From the NCBI GenBank assembly GCA_023653055.1, contig JAMNXR010000015.1, positions 1 through 64,000 of the forward strand: DNA of 64,000 nt, read 5' to 3'. Source of the DNA: Burkholderiaceae bacterium (GTDB lineage Bacteria; Pseudomonadota; Gammaproteobacteria; Burkholderiales; Burkholderiaceae_B). Made by a program: the position numbers and the translations under genes. Below the pieces are notes generated by a model. It saw only the letters and a list, made by a program, of their open reading frames with translations. It was not told where the DNA came from and did not search any database. This document shows, one piece after another, positions 28,058 through 37,102 of this stretch; position 1 is the stretch's first letter; each line of letters opens with the position of its first letter.

Positions 28058-28957
28058 CTAAGGTTTATCAGTGTAGTTGCGGATCACGGCAGAGTCATCT
28101 TGCCGGCCATGACCATGACTACTTGCCTCGATAAATTGTAAAAATGCCGCGTGCGCCATTGACGCAGGAAACGTCGACTGACGCGCACTATCCAGAACGA
28201 GCCCCAAATCTTTGACAAAAATGTCAACAGCAGACGCGACATCATCAAAAGATTCCGTGACCATGCGAGGACCGCGATCGGCCAACATCCAACTCGAAGC
28301 CGTTCCACTTTTGAGAATCTCAAGCGAAGTATCAAGAGGTAAACCATTGCGCTTTGCCATGGCGAGTGCTTCAGCAGCGGCGGCAATGTGCACGCCACAG
28401 AGCAATTGATTGATCACTTTCATCTGGCTGCCTTTACCTGCTTCGCTACCAAGTGAAAAAATGTTGCCACCGAAACTCGACAATACGGGTTTTACACGCT
28501 CACAAATAGCTGGGTCACCTGCCATCATCACCGTCAACGTGCCGTTTAACGCGCCATTCTTGCCACCACTAACAGGGGCATCTACAAGATGAATCTTGAG
28601 TTTTGCCAACCTTTGTGAGAGGTCTTTGACATACTTGGGAGGCATAGTGCTGCAGGCGATAAACACTGAGTCGGGTTTCATTGTGGCCGCGAGACCTTGT
28701 TCCCCAAACAGTACATCCTCGGTTTGCGCATCGTTGACAACAAAACTTACAATCACGTCGCATTCACTTGTCATGGCGATTGGGGTCTGAGCGATATGAC
28801 CACCGATTGAAGTTAACCATGTCAACGATTCCGGATTGACATCACGGCCCAGCAGCTTAAAGCCACTCTTAATCAGATTGAGTGCGACGCCCCGCCCCAT
28901 GACACCCAAACCGACTAAACCAACAGAGGCTCCGCTCTGGATGCTGGATGGATTCAT
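28058..28957 (-). CDS. NAD(P)-dependent 3-hydroxyisobutyrate dehydrogenase-like oxidoreductase
   Basis: 299 residues. N-terminal Rossmann motif VGLVGLGVMGRGVALNLIKSG, then the substrate signature DAPVSGGKNGALNGTLTVM, and catalytic K in GKGSQMKVINQLLCG. This is the beta-hydroxyacid dehydrogenase family (3-hydroxyisobutyrate, tartronate semialdehyde, or L-threonate type). The ATG at 28957 has GGAG ten bases upstream; the ATG at 28966 is nine bases further out but too close to that site. Its presence with class II aldolase and 2-hydroxyacid dehydrogenase fits hydroxyacid catabolism. Confidence 0.9.
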   Translation of the reverse strand: MNPSSIQSGASVGLVGLGVMGRGVALNLIKSGFKLLGRDVNPESLTWLTSIGGHIAQTPIAMTSECDVIVSFVVNDAQTEDVLFGEQGLAATMKPDSVFIACSTMPPKYVKDLSQRLAKLKIHLVDAPVSGGKNGALNGTLTVMMAGDPAICERVKPVLSSFGGNIFSLGSEAGKGSQMKVINQLLCGVHIAAAAEALAMAKRNGLPLDTSLEILKSGTASSWMLADRGPRMVTESFDDVASAVDIFVKDLGLVLDSARQSTFPASMAHAAFLQFIEASSHGHGRQDDSAVIRNYTDKP

Positions 28958-28983
28958 TTTCTGCATGCTCCGCTAAAGGTGCG

Positions 28984-31900
28984 TTAACTCTGGGATTGAT
29001 TTGGGGTCGAACTCTCTTGCGCCTGGGCTTTCTCAGCAGCCATCGCACGCTCATGCGCCGCTAAGCGGGCGGCGACTTTTGCATCGTGCTTCGCTTGCCG
29101 CTTTTCTACCCAAGTTTGAATTTCAACATAAAACACCGGTACCAATGCCACGGCCAAACACGTCGAGGCAATCATTCCGCTAAATACGGTAATACCAATC
29201 GACACTCGGGCAGCGGCTCCGGCGCCAGAGGCCGTAAGAAGCGGTACAACGCCTAAAATAAATGCAATCGAGGTCATGACAATCGGACGGAAACGCTCGT
29301 GTGAAGCTTTCAGTGCCGCTTCAACAGCACTTAAGCCTTTTTTCTGCTCTTCAAGCGCAACCTCTACGATCAAAATCGCGTTTTTGGAGGCGAGCGCAAT
29401 CATCAGTACCAAACCAATTTGTACGTAAATGTTGTTTGCCAACCCCGTGCCCATCAGTGCAAGTACAGTCCCCACCAACGCCAACGGCACAGCCAGAATG
29501 ACGGAAATCGGAGCAGCCCAAGACTCGTACTGCGCGGCCAGAACCAAGTAAACAAGCAAAATGGAGAGCGCAAAGACCAAGACGACAGTATTTCCAACCA
29601 GCTTTTCCTGGTAAGACATCGCGGTCCACTCAAAGCTGGCAGATTCTGGAAGCGTGTTGCGCGCCAAATCCTCGAGTGCAGTAATCACCTGCCCCGAGCT
29701 AAATCCGTCCGCTGCAGCACCCAAGATCGCGGCCGTCGGATAGATGTTGTATTGAGAGGCAATGGCGGGTCCCGTTGTCTCGGTAATCTCAATGAAAGAT
29801 CCCATCGGGACCATATTGCCGGATTTGTTTTTCACGTACAGACGCGAAATCTGATCCGGGTTCATCCGACTGTTGCCATCCGCTTGCAGAAAAACCTGAT
29901 ACGTCTGACCATATCTAAAAAATTGATTGACGTAAGTCGAGCCAAGCGACGCTTGCAGCACATCGTAGGCATCTCCTAGGGAAACCCCTAAGGTTTCCGC
30001 TCTGGACGGGTTGAACGTCAGCTTTAACTGAGGAACGTTATTTCTGAAAGGTGTAAAGATCGCCATGATTTCCGAACGCTTTCTCGCCTCGGCCAGAAAG
30101 TCCTCGGTGATTTTCTCAAGCTTTTTAAAATCATTGCTGCCGTCGATCAGCTGCAACTGCATTTGGAAACCGCCAGATAAACCAAGGCCGGGGATCGCGG
30201 GAGGCAGCAACACGTTGGCGCTGACTTCTTGAATAGATTTCAAAGATTGCGTCATCCCGAGGAAAATGGACTTGAGGTCCTCGCCTTTACCGCGCTCTGC
30301 CCAGGGCTTCAAAATGACATACATGACACCCGTGTTTGACTGCGAACTGTTGTTGCTCAGCGCATTCACCCCGCCAATCGACACCACCTGCTTCACACCT
30401 GGTACTTTTTCAACGGCCGTGACCACCTTGGCCATGCCGGCCTGCGTACGCGCTAAGGCCGCCGCATCGGGCAGCTGCACCGCGACAACAAGATAACCCT
30501 GATCCTCATTTGGAATGAATCCAGTTGGTAAGCGAATCAATCCAATAATCGCGCCAACAATCAACACCAAGCCACATAAGGACGTTATTTTTCGGTTGTC
30601 CATCAAGTGGCGCATCAGCCTGGCATACCACGCAGATATCTTTTCGAACACCTGATCAAACTTGACGAAGAACCAATTCTTTTTAGCGCCAGGCAGCTTT
30701 GGCGTAATAAATTGCGCTGCCTGCGTGGGTTTGAGCGTCACCGCATTAATGCCGCTAATGAGCGCCGTCGCGGCAATCACCAATGCAAACTGACGATACA
30801 TCTGTCCAGTGATACCCGCAATAAACGAAGCAGGTAAAAATACAGCCATCAATACCAACGTAATACCGATAATCGGCCCCAGCAACTCGGTCATCGCATT
30901 GATCGCACCTTGGCGCGGGGTTTGCCCTAGCTCAACCTTTTTGGCTACGCCCTCGACCACCACGATCGCATCATCCACCACAATTCCGATACACAGCACG
31001 ATCGCAAAAAGCGTCAATAGATTGATCGAAAAACCCATCCCCGCCATGCATGCAAACGCCCCAATGATCGTTACTGGAACCGTGGTGGCGGGCACTAACG
31101 TCGCACGCCAATCTTGCAAAAACAGCATGATGACCAGCAGCACCAAGATGCCCGCCTCAAACAGCGTGTGATACACCTCAGTAATAGAAGCCGTCACAAA
31201 CATTGTCGTGTCAAAAGGAATCTCCCACTTAATTTCTTTGGGGAACGTCTTGGAAATCTTCTCCATCTCCGCTTTGACAGCCTTGGCAACATCAATCGCA
31301 TTGGCGGCCGGAAGCTGATAAATCGCAATCCCGCCGGCAGGCTTGTCGCCTAAGCGGAAAAACTGACTGTAATTTTGGCTGCCCATTTCAATGCGCGCCA
31401 CGTCTTTCAAACGCGTCAGCTCGCCTTGATCATTTGTCTTGAGCAAAATTTGTTCGAACTGCTCTGGCGTTTCAAGCGCACTGGTGACATTGAGTGTCAG
31501 CTGAAAGTCTTGCCCCATCGGGACGGGTGGCGCCCCCACCTGGCCAGCTGCCAACATCACGTTTTGTCGACTGATCGCCGTCGAAACATCGCTCGGCGTC
31601 AAGTTGCGCATTTTAAGTTGCGCGGGATCCAGCCAGATCCGCATACTGTAATTGCCCACACCAAACACGTTCGCCGCCGCGACCCCTGGAATACGAGCCA
31701 GACGGTTTTGCAATTGCAGATTGGCAAAGTTACTCAGGAACAGGGCATCGTGCTCGGGGTTACTCGAAGTCAGCGTGACAAACTGCAAAATAGACGTTGA
31801 CTGGACCTTGGTGGTCACACCTTGCTTTTGCACGGCGAGTGGCAAAGAGGCCAGCGCGATCGCGACACGGTTCTGTACCGTCACCTGTGCCATATTGGGA

Positions 31901-32199
31901 TCTGTGCCGACTTCGAAGGTCACGGTCAGCGTGTAACGTCCATCGTTAGTCGAGTCTGACTGCATGTAGAGCATATTCTCTACACCGTTGACCTGATTTT
32001 CGATGTTACTTGCTACTAATTGCTGAACAATACTGGCGCTTGCACCAGGCCACATTGTGGTGACTTGCACCGTGGGTGGCGTCATGGGCGGGTATTGCGC
32101 GATCGGCAAACTAAAAATGGAAACTGCACCGATCAACATGGTGATCAACGCGATCACATTTCCAAGAACGGGGCGTTCGATGAAGAATTTAGAGAGCAT
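28984..32199 (-). CDS. RND multidrug efflux permease, HAE1 (AcrB/MexB type)
   Basis: Inner-membrane proton-driven drug exporter, 1071 residues. Starts MLSKFFIERPVLGNVIALI, the usual first helix, and has the TM4 proton-relay pair D409-D410 (GIVVDDAIVVVEG) and the TM10 lysine in ALASKNAILIVEVA; two large periplasmic loops follow TM1 and TM7. The C-terminal tail is a charged Ala/Lys/Glu-rich extension. Third gene of an outer-membrane factor / fusion protein / permease operon, 21 bases after the fusion protein. Substrate range unknown. Confidence 0.95.
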   Translation of the reverse strand: MLSKFFIERPVLGNVIALITMLIGAVSIFSLPIAQYPPMTPPTVQVTTMWPGASASIVQQLVASNIENQVNGVENMLYMQSDSTNDGRYTLTVTFEVGTDPNMAQVTVQNRVAIALASLPLAVQKQGVTTKVQSTSILQFVTLTSSNPEHDALFLSNFANLQLQNRLARIPGVAAANVFGVGNYSMRIWLDPAQLKMRNLTPSDVSTAISRQNVMLAAGQVGAPPVPMGQDFQLTLNVTSALETPEQFEQILLKTNDQGELTRLKDVARIEMGSQNYSQFFRLGDKPAGGIAIYQLPAANAIDVAKAVKAEMEKISKTFPKEIKWEIPFDTTMFVTASITEVYHTLFEAGILVLLVIMLFLQDWRATLVPATTVPVTIIGAFACMAGMGFSINLLTLFAIVLCIGIVVDDAIVVVEGVAKKVELGQTPRQGAINAMTELLGPIIGITLVLMAVFLPASFIAGITGQMYRQFALVIAATALISGINAVTLKPTQAAQFITPKLPGAKKNWFFVKFDQVFEKISAWYARLMRHLMDNRKITSLCGLVLIVGAIIGLIRLPTGFIPNEDQGYLVVAVQLPDAAALARTQAGMAKVVTAVEKVPGVKQVVSIGGVNALSNNSSQSNTGVMYVILKPWAERGKGEDLKSIFLGMTQSLKSIQEVSANVLLPPAIPGLGLSGGFQMQLQLIDGSNDFKKLEKITEDFLAEARKRSEIMAIFTPFRNNVPQLKLTFNPSRAETLGVSLGDAYDVLQASLGSTYVNQFFRYGQTYQVFLQADGNSRMNPDQISRLYVKNKSGNMVPMGSFIEITETTGPAIASQYNIYPTAAILGAAADGFSSGQVITALEDLARNTLPESASFEWTAMSYQEKLVGNTVVLVFALSILLVYLVLAAQYESWAAPISVILAVPLALVGTVLALMGTGLANNIYVQIGLVLMIALASKNAILIVEVALEEQKKGLSAVEAALKASHERFRPIVMTSIAFILGVVPLLTASGAGAAARVSIGITVFSGMIASTCLAVALVPVFYVEIQTWVEKRQAKHDAKVAARLAAHERAMAAEKAQAQESSTPNQSQS

Positions 32200-32220
32200 G
32201 AATCGTCCTGTTGCCTGACT

Positions 32221-33354
32221 CTATTTACGTGCAGGCAACGGCGCAACGGTCGAGAGTTCTGGATTGACCACCAAACCATCTCTTACGTTGATAAACCCGT
32301 TGATAATGATCGTGTCGGTCGCCGCCAAACCGCTCGTAACCTCGACCAGTGGCGCAAACCTTTGACCGCGTTTGATGTTACGCCGTATCGCTTTTTTTGC
32401 ATCGTCAATCACAAAGACGTAATCACCCTGCTGATCCGTCAGCACACTTGTGTTGGGAATCAAGACCGCCAAACGAGACTCACCGTATTCGACGCGTACT
32501 TTTGCGAACAGACCGGGCAACAAACTGAAATTGTTATTAGGCAATTCTGCACGTAACTGCAACGAACCCGTGCTGGTACTTAACAGATTGGCGGCAAAGT
32601 CCAAGGTTCCAGTATGGGGGAACCCGTCCTCACCCTGAAGTTGCACATGAACGGGGAGCTTATTGACTTGAGATTTGCGTTCATTTTCAGTGCCAAAACG
32701 TTTCTGATATTTCAGCAGGTCTCGTTCGTTGATTGAAAAATACACATAAATAGGATTAATTTTTTGTATGGTGGCAAGCTTGACACCCTGAGGACTTGAA
32801 CCAAGATAGTTGCCGACGTCGATGAGATGTCGTCCCATCAACCCATCAAAAGGGGCACGTACTTCGGTGTAGCCATAATTAATCTGAGCCAGCTTGAGAT
32901 TAGCTTCAGCCTGGAGGTAAACAGACATCGCTTTGTCCACCGCGGCCTGCGAGGTGGCATTATCTTTTAATAGGGCTTTCTGGCGCGTAATTTCAATCTT
33001 GGCCTCTTGAAAAACGGCCCGCGTCAAATTGACCTGCTGAGCGTATTGATCCTGCTCAATGACAAACAACAACTGGTCTTTTTTGACATAGGCACCATCA
33101 TCAAAGGAGATCTTTGTCAGAAAGCCTGGCACACGCGCCTCGAGATCCACCGATAGATAGGCTGCGACGTTGCCATCAAAAATTTCGAAACTACGGACAT
33201 CTTGAGAGACGGGCTTGGCAACCGTTACTACAGGTGGAGGACTGACTTTGGCAGTCGTTTTTTTATCGCATCCACTCAGAAGCACAACCGCGCTTAAAGC
33301 AATCAACGTCCCCAACACCTGCTTTGCCATCATTTTGTTCATCATCATGCTCAT
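32221..33354 (-). CDS. RND efflux periplasmic adaptor (membrane fusion protein)
   Basis: 377-residue adaptor that links the RND pump to its outer-membrane channel. A lipoprotein signal ends LSAVVLLSGCDKK, then a barrel/lipoyl/hairpin layout: RVPGFLTKISFDDGAYVKKDQLLFVIE, the alpha hairpin (QAEANLKLAQINYGY), and VRAPFDGLMGRHLIDVGNYLG. The start overlaps the stop of the outer-membrane gene (ATGA at 33354). AcrA/MexA type. Confidence 0.94.
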   Translation of the reverse strand: MSMMMNKMMAKQVLGTLIALSAVVLLSGCDKKTTAKVSPPPVVTVAKPVSQDVRSFEIFDGNVAAYLSVDLEARVPGFLTKISFDDGAYVKKDQLLFVIEQDQYAQQVNLTRAVFQEAKIEITRQKALLKDNATSQAAVDKAMSVYLQAEANLKLAQINYGYTEVRAPFDGLMGRHLIDVGNYLGSSPQGVKLATIQKINPIYVYFSINERDLLKYQKRFGTENERKSQVNKLPVHVQLQGEDGFPHTGTLDFAANLLSTSTGSLQLRAELPNNNFSLLPGLFAKVRVEYGESRLAVLIPNTSVLTDQQGDYVFVIDDAKKAIRRNIKRGQRFAPLVEVTSGLAATDTIIINGFINVRDGLVVNPELSTVAPLPARK

Positions 33355-34946
33355 TGAATCGTCTCGCTTGACTTCACTAATCTTGGCTCAGCAGGATTGA
33401 CTAGAGCATCGCCCCAGTTGGTTCTGGCCTGCATTTGCTGGACCATCGCAGCAGGCAAAGCGGGTACGACAAAATCGCCAGACCACCCTCCACCCAGCGC
33501 TTTAAAAGCGGCTACGTAGCCAAGCAAATTATTGGTTTGGGTTTGGACCAAACTGTTTTGAACTTGCAAAAGCTGCTGTTGGGCCACAATGACGGTGTTG
33601 TAGTCGTTCTGACCTGCTTTATAACGGTCCAGTGCGAGCGAAGCGGCGCGCTGTGCTGCAGCCACTGACTTTTTAAGATCTACCGTAGAGCTTCGAGTGG
33701 TTGAAATGGCAACAATCGCCTGCTCAACCTCTTTTTGGGCTTGCAAGACCAGATTTTGATACGCCAGAACACTGCTTTGGAACACCGCATCCTGCACGCG
33801 AATCTGGTCAATGATCGCACCCCGATAAAACAACGGGAACATAAAGCTGCCACCGATAGAACTGCTGCGATTATCCCAAGAAAACAAACTAGATTGACTC
33901 ACATTGTTCACAGAGACATTTTGAAATCCGAAATAGCCACTTAAAGAAAAACTCGGATACAACGCGGCCGCGTTCACCCCAATTAATGCCGACTGAGCTG
34001 CCGCGGCATACTCAGCCTGCAACACATCGGGACGACGTCGCAGCAAGTCCTTGGGGATACCCGTTTGCAGAAATTGGGGCGGCTGCAAAGTTGCGCTGGA
34101 TTGACCAAAGTTTTTTTCGTAAAAATCTGGGGGCTCCCCCAGCAAAATACTCATCGCATACTCGGAATTTTTGAGTGCTGAGATTAAGGCTGGGATTTCA
34201 GACTTGGTCTGCTCATACTGAGACTCAGCCTGACTTAAATCTAGCTGTGACGTCGCACCATTTTTAAAACGGGACGTGGCGATGCGCAAACTTTCAGCCT
34301 GAAGTGCCAAGTTGGCGCGGGCCACGCGTATCAAAGACTGATAATTACGAATCGTAATGTAGGTATTGGCCACATCTGCTGCCAGCGAAACATCCGCCGC
34401 ATAATAGGCCGCTGTGGTTGAAAATAACGAAGAAACGGTACTTTCGATTCCGCGTCGGTATTTTCCCCAAAAATCAATTTCCCAGTTGGCCTGGACCACC
34501 ATGTTCTGCGTGGTTGAAAGTGATGAAACATTGAGGAACTGCGTCAGAGCGTTTGGTTGATCATTACGAACGGCACTACCTGACAAGGCTACAGTCGGCA
34601 ACAGACTGGCATCGGCTACACCAAGTTGAGAACGCGCCTGATAAATACGTATCGCCGCACGCTGAAGAGACAAATTATCTCTCGCTGCCCGTGTCAGCAA
34701 ATCGTTTAGAGTAGGATCATTAAAGTCTGCCCACCATCGCACCGGATTCGGTGTTTGTTCGATGGCGGTTGGAACAATATCTGTGAACTCTGTTTTTTTC
34801 GGTTCGCTAAACGAGGATTGCAGCTTGGCTTCGGGGGTTTTGAAGTCGGGCCCAACCATACAACCGGAAACAGAAAGGGCTCCAAAGACAATCAAAAAGC
34901 GTCTGAGGAGCCACAATTTACAAAAATCGGTATGAGATGAATGCAT
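33351..34946 (-). CDS. RND efflux outer-membrane lipoprotein, NodT/OprM type
   Basis: 531-residue outer-membrane channel. Lipoprotein signal with ALSVSGCMVGPDFKTP, the usual CMVGPDY-like start of OprM homologues; two repeated TolC-like halves (LSLQRAAIRIYQARSQLGVA and LRRRPDVLQAEYAAAAQSA). It is the first gene of the operon, unlike the common adaptor-pump-channel order. The operon start has no adjacent TetR/MarR repressor in the window. Confidence 0.94.
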   Translation of the reverse strand: MHSSHTDFCKLWLLRRFLIVFGALSVSGCMVGPDFKTPEAKLQSSFSEPKKTEFTDIVPTAIEQTPNPVRWWADFNDPTLNDLLTRAARDNLSLQRAAIRIYQARSQLGVADASLLPTVALSGSAVRNDQPNALTQFLNVSSLSTTQNMVVQANWEIDFWGKYRRGIESTVSSLFSTTAAYYAADVSLAADVANTYITIRNYQSLIRVARANLALQAESLRIATSRFKNGATSQLDLSQAESQYEQTKSEIPALISALKNSEYAMSILLGEPPDFYEKNFGQSSATLQPPQFLQTGIPKDLLRRRPDVLQAEYAAAAQSALIGVNAAALYPSFSLSGYFGFQNVSVNNVSQSSLFSWDNRSSSIGGSFMFPLFYRGAIIDQIRVQDAVFQSSVLAYQNLVLQAQKEVEQAIVAISTTRSSTVDLKKSVAAAQRAASLALDRYKAGQNDYNTVIVAQQQLLQVQNSLVQTQTNNLLGYVAAFKALGGGWSGDFVVPALPAAMVQQMQARTNWGDALVNPAEPRLVKSSETIQ

Positions 34947-35000
34947 CCACGGATTCTAAAGCACTTTTACCTACTCCGTCGATGCCAAAATAACGGGCGT

Positions 35001-35996
35001 TCAATCCACTTTAGCACCAGAAATTTTCACAATCTCAGCCCATTTTTTCATGTCTTCCTTGTGGATGCGCGCAAAGGCTGCTGGGCTAGGATCCGCAGCA
35101 GGCGTGATGCCCTGCGTGTCGGTGAGCCATGCTTTAAAGGCAGGGGTCGACACAATTTTTACCACTTCTGCACTCATTTTGTTTGCAATCTCAGTCGGAA
35201 GCTTGGCTGGACCAAATAATCCATACCAGGTACTGCTCACAAAACCTGGCAAGTTGCAGGCTTCGGCCACCGTTGGCACATCAGGCAGTGCAGCCAGACG
35301 GGTCGGACTGGTCACGGCCAAGGCAATCGTCCGGCCGCCTTTGACTGAGGCGATGGCGGGTGCGCTCTGATTAAAGAACATCTCCACGTCTCCACCAAGC
35401 AACGCCGTCATTGCCGGCCCCTGACCGCGATAAGGAATATGGACAATGTCGACTTTAGCCGCATTCGCAAACTGAGCACCCGCTAAATGCGTGGATGCAC
35501 CATTGCCAGTCGAGCCGTAATTCAGCTTACCGGGCTTGTCCCGCATGAGCTTGAGCAAGTCTGCACAGGTCTTGACTTCAGGCAGCTTGCTAGGATTGAT
35601 CAAAAGAACATTGGGTACGTCACCCAAAATTGCGATGCGCGTAAAGTCTTTTTCCACATCAAAGCTAAGTTTTTTATAGAGAGCTGGATTAATCGCATGC
35701 GTTCCAGCTGTGCCAAACAGGTAGGTGTAGCCGTCAGGCTGAGCACGTGCGACTAAATCAGAGGCAATATTGCCGCCTGCACCTGTTTTAGCTTCCACTA
35801 CCACAGGCACATTCCAGGCAGCCGTGATCGCCTCGCCTAGTTTGCGCGCGTAAATGTCGATACCAGAACCATTTGGAAAGCCACCCACGATCGTGATGGC
35901 GCGTGTCGGCCACTTATTATCGGCCTGTGCAAGTGCTACGTTGCAGGCGGATGCCGAGATAAGTGCTACAGAGAGTTTTGTAATGATTTGACGCAT
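35001..35996 (-). CDS. Bug (TctC-type) periplasmic receptor
   Basis: 331 residues. Signal peptide ending in ACNVALAQA, then the mature start WPTRAITIVGGFPNGSG and motifs GAGGNIASDLVARAQPDGYT, STGNGASTHLAGA. Start at 35996 with GGAGAT five bases upstream. It follows the 2-hydroxyacid dehydrogenase gene by ten bases, so the two are probably co-transcribed; the receptor may take up the dehydrogenase's substrate (inference). No TctAB genes nearby. Confidence 0.93.
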   Translation of the reverse strand: MRQIITKLSVALISASACNVALAQADNKWPTRAITIVGGFPNGSGIDIYARKLGEAITAAWNVPVVVEAKTGAGGNIASDLVARAQPDGYTYLFGTAGTHAINPALYKKLSFDVEKDFTRIAILGDVPNVLLINPSKLPEVKTCADLLKLMRDKPGKLNYGSTGNGASTHLAGAQFANAAKVDIVHIPYRGQGPAMTALLGGDVEMFFNQSAPAIASVKGGRTIALAVTSPTRLAALPDVPTVAEACNLPGFVSSTWYGLFGPAKLPTEIANKMSAEVVKIVSTPAFKAWLTDTQGITPAADPSPAAFARIHKEDMKKWAEIVKISGAKVD

Positions 35997-36006
35997 AGTG
36001 ATCTCC

Positions 36007-36930
36007 TTAACGCAATGTGCCCTGCCCCGAAATCCGGCGGCAGTGGTTTAAAGATGCTTCGATGAGGTTGTCGCTTGCTTCGGGTGTACGAAAGGCCGAG
36101 TGCGCCGACAGTGTGACATTTTCAATCTTTGTAAAAGGGTGATCCTTGGGAAGCGGTTCGATTTCAAAGACATCCAAGCCCGCATGGGCGATCTTGCCTG
36201 ACCGCAACGCCTCGACCAGCGCTTGCTCATCAATGACGGCACCTCGGGCTGTATTCACCAGAATGACACCATCTTTCATCTGAGCAATGCGATCGCGAGA
36301 AATGAATCCCTTGGTCTCGTCATTCAGTAACAAATGTAAAGAAATGACTTGGCTTTGCGCCAACAGTTCGTCCAAGGTGACAAACTTAACACCTGGGTAA
36401 GACTTCGGGCTGCGATTCCAAGCAAGGACCTGCATACCAGCACCGAGTGCCAAACGGGCCATTTCAGCCGCAATTCCGCCAAAACCGATCAAACCCAGTG
36501 TTTTTCCGGTCAGCTGAACGGCCTCGGTGCGCAGCCAATTTCCGACGCGCATTTCACGATCCATGCGGGCAAAACCTTTGGCAGAGGCCCACATGAGCGC
36601 AAAGGCGCACTCCGCTACTGCCGTGTCGCCATAGCCTTTGATAATGTGTACCTCGATGCCGATCGCGGCTAATTCTTCAGGATTCATATAAGAGCGTGCA
36701 CCCGTTCCGAGGAATACGACGTGCCTGAGTCCCTTGCACTGCTTGGCAATGGCTGTGGGCACGGCAGTGTGATCCACAATCAATATTTCTGCCTCCCCCA
36801 TCACAGCCGGAATTTGCTCTGGTGTGATGTCTACCTGACGATTGACCACTAACGCGATATCGTCAGGACGATGTAACCGCTCTGCCACATCACCTAGCGT
36901 GGCACTTGCGTCAATAAAAACAGCTTTCAT
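36007..36930 (-). CDS. D-isomer-specific 2-hydroxyacid dehydrogenase
   Basis: 307 residues from the ATG at 36930 (MKAVFIDASATLGD); a longer TTG start at 36981 is unlikely. NAD motif GLIGFGGIAAEMARLAL, catalytic Arg in NTARGAVIDEQALVEAL, Glu in FEIEPLPKDHP and His in LSAHSAFRTPEA. It is upstream of the Bug receptor in one operon and divergent from the DadA-like oxidase. The substrate is unknown. An inverted repeat (36967-36976 with 37024-37033) lies in the divergent gap. Confidence 0.9.
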   Translation of the reverse strand: MKAVFIDASATLGDVAERLHRPDDIALVVNRQVDITPEQIPAVMGEAEILIVDHTAVPTAIAKQCKGLRHVVFLGTGARSYMNPEELAAIGIEVHIIKGYGDTAVAECAFALMWASAKGFARMDREMRVGNWLRTEAVQLTGKTLGLIGFGGIAAEMARLALGAGMQVLAWNRSPKSYPGVKFVTLDELLAQSQVISLHLLLNDETKGFISRDRIAQMKDGVILVNTARGAVIDEQALVEALRSGKIAHAGLDVFEIEPLPKDHPFTKIENVTLSAHSAFRTPEASDNLIEASLNHCRRISGQGTLR

Positions 36931-37059
36931 TTGAATCAATTCCCGGGTCAAAAGCCCTGTTGCGCACATCAAGGGCATCAATTAAAAAAATAGATCATAC
37001 CGGAGTAGCTACAGACGCGAACAGCCCTTGATGCTACGATGGATTGACCAAAAGCCAAA

Positions 37060-37074
37060 ATAACCTTGGGTTAT
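37060..37074. promoter_or_regulatory. LysR-type T-N11-A dyad upstream of the DAO gene
   Basis: ATAACC-TTG-GGTTAT, a perfect six-base dyad with a three-base spacer, 28 bases before the ATG at 37103. It contains T-N11-A, the core of LysR-type operators. No LysR gene is in the window. A similar but imperfect motif occurs at 28053-28068. Confidence 0.35.
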
Positions 37075-37102
37075 AAACTTTATTCTTTTCATCACGACCA
37101 CT

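Noticed and set aside
29419-29979. Long plus-strand ORF within the RND permease region
   Set aside because: Antisense shadow of a well-supported RND gene, with no domain and many basic and Gln residues.
36007-36981. Longer TTG start for the second 2-hydroxyacid dehydrogenase
   Set aside because: The family start is MKAVFIDAS at 36930; the upstream part does not match the family.
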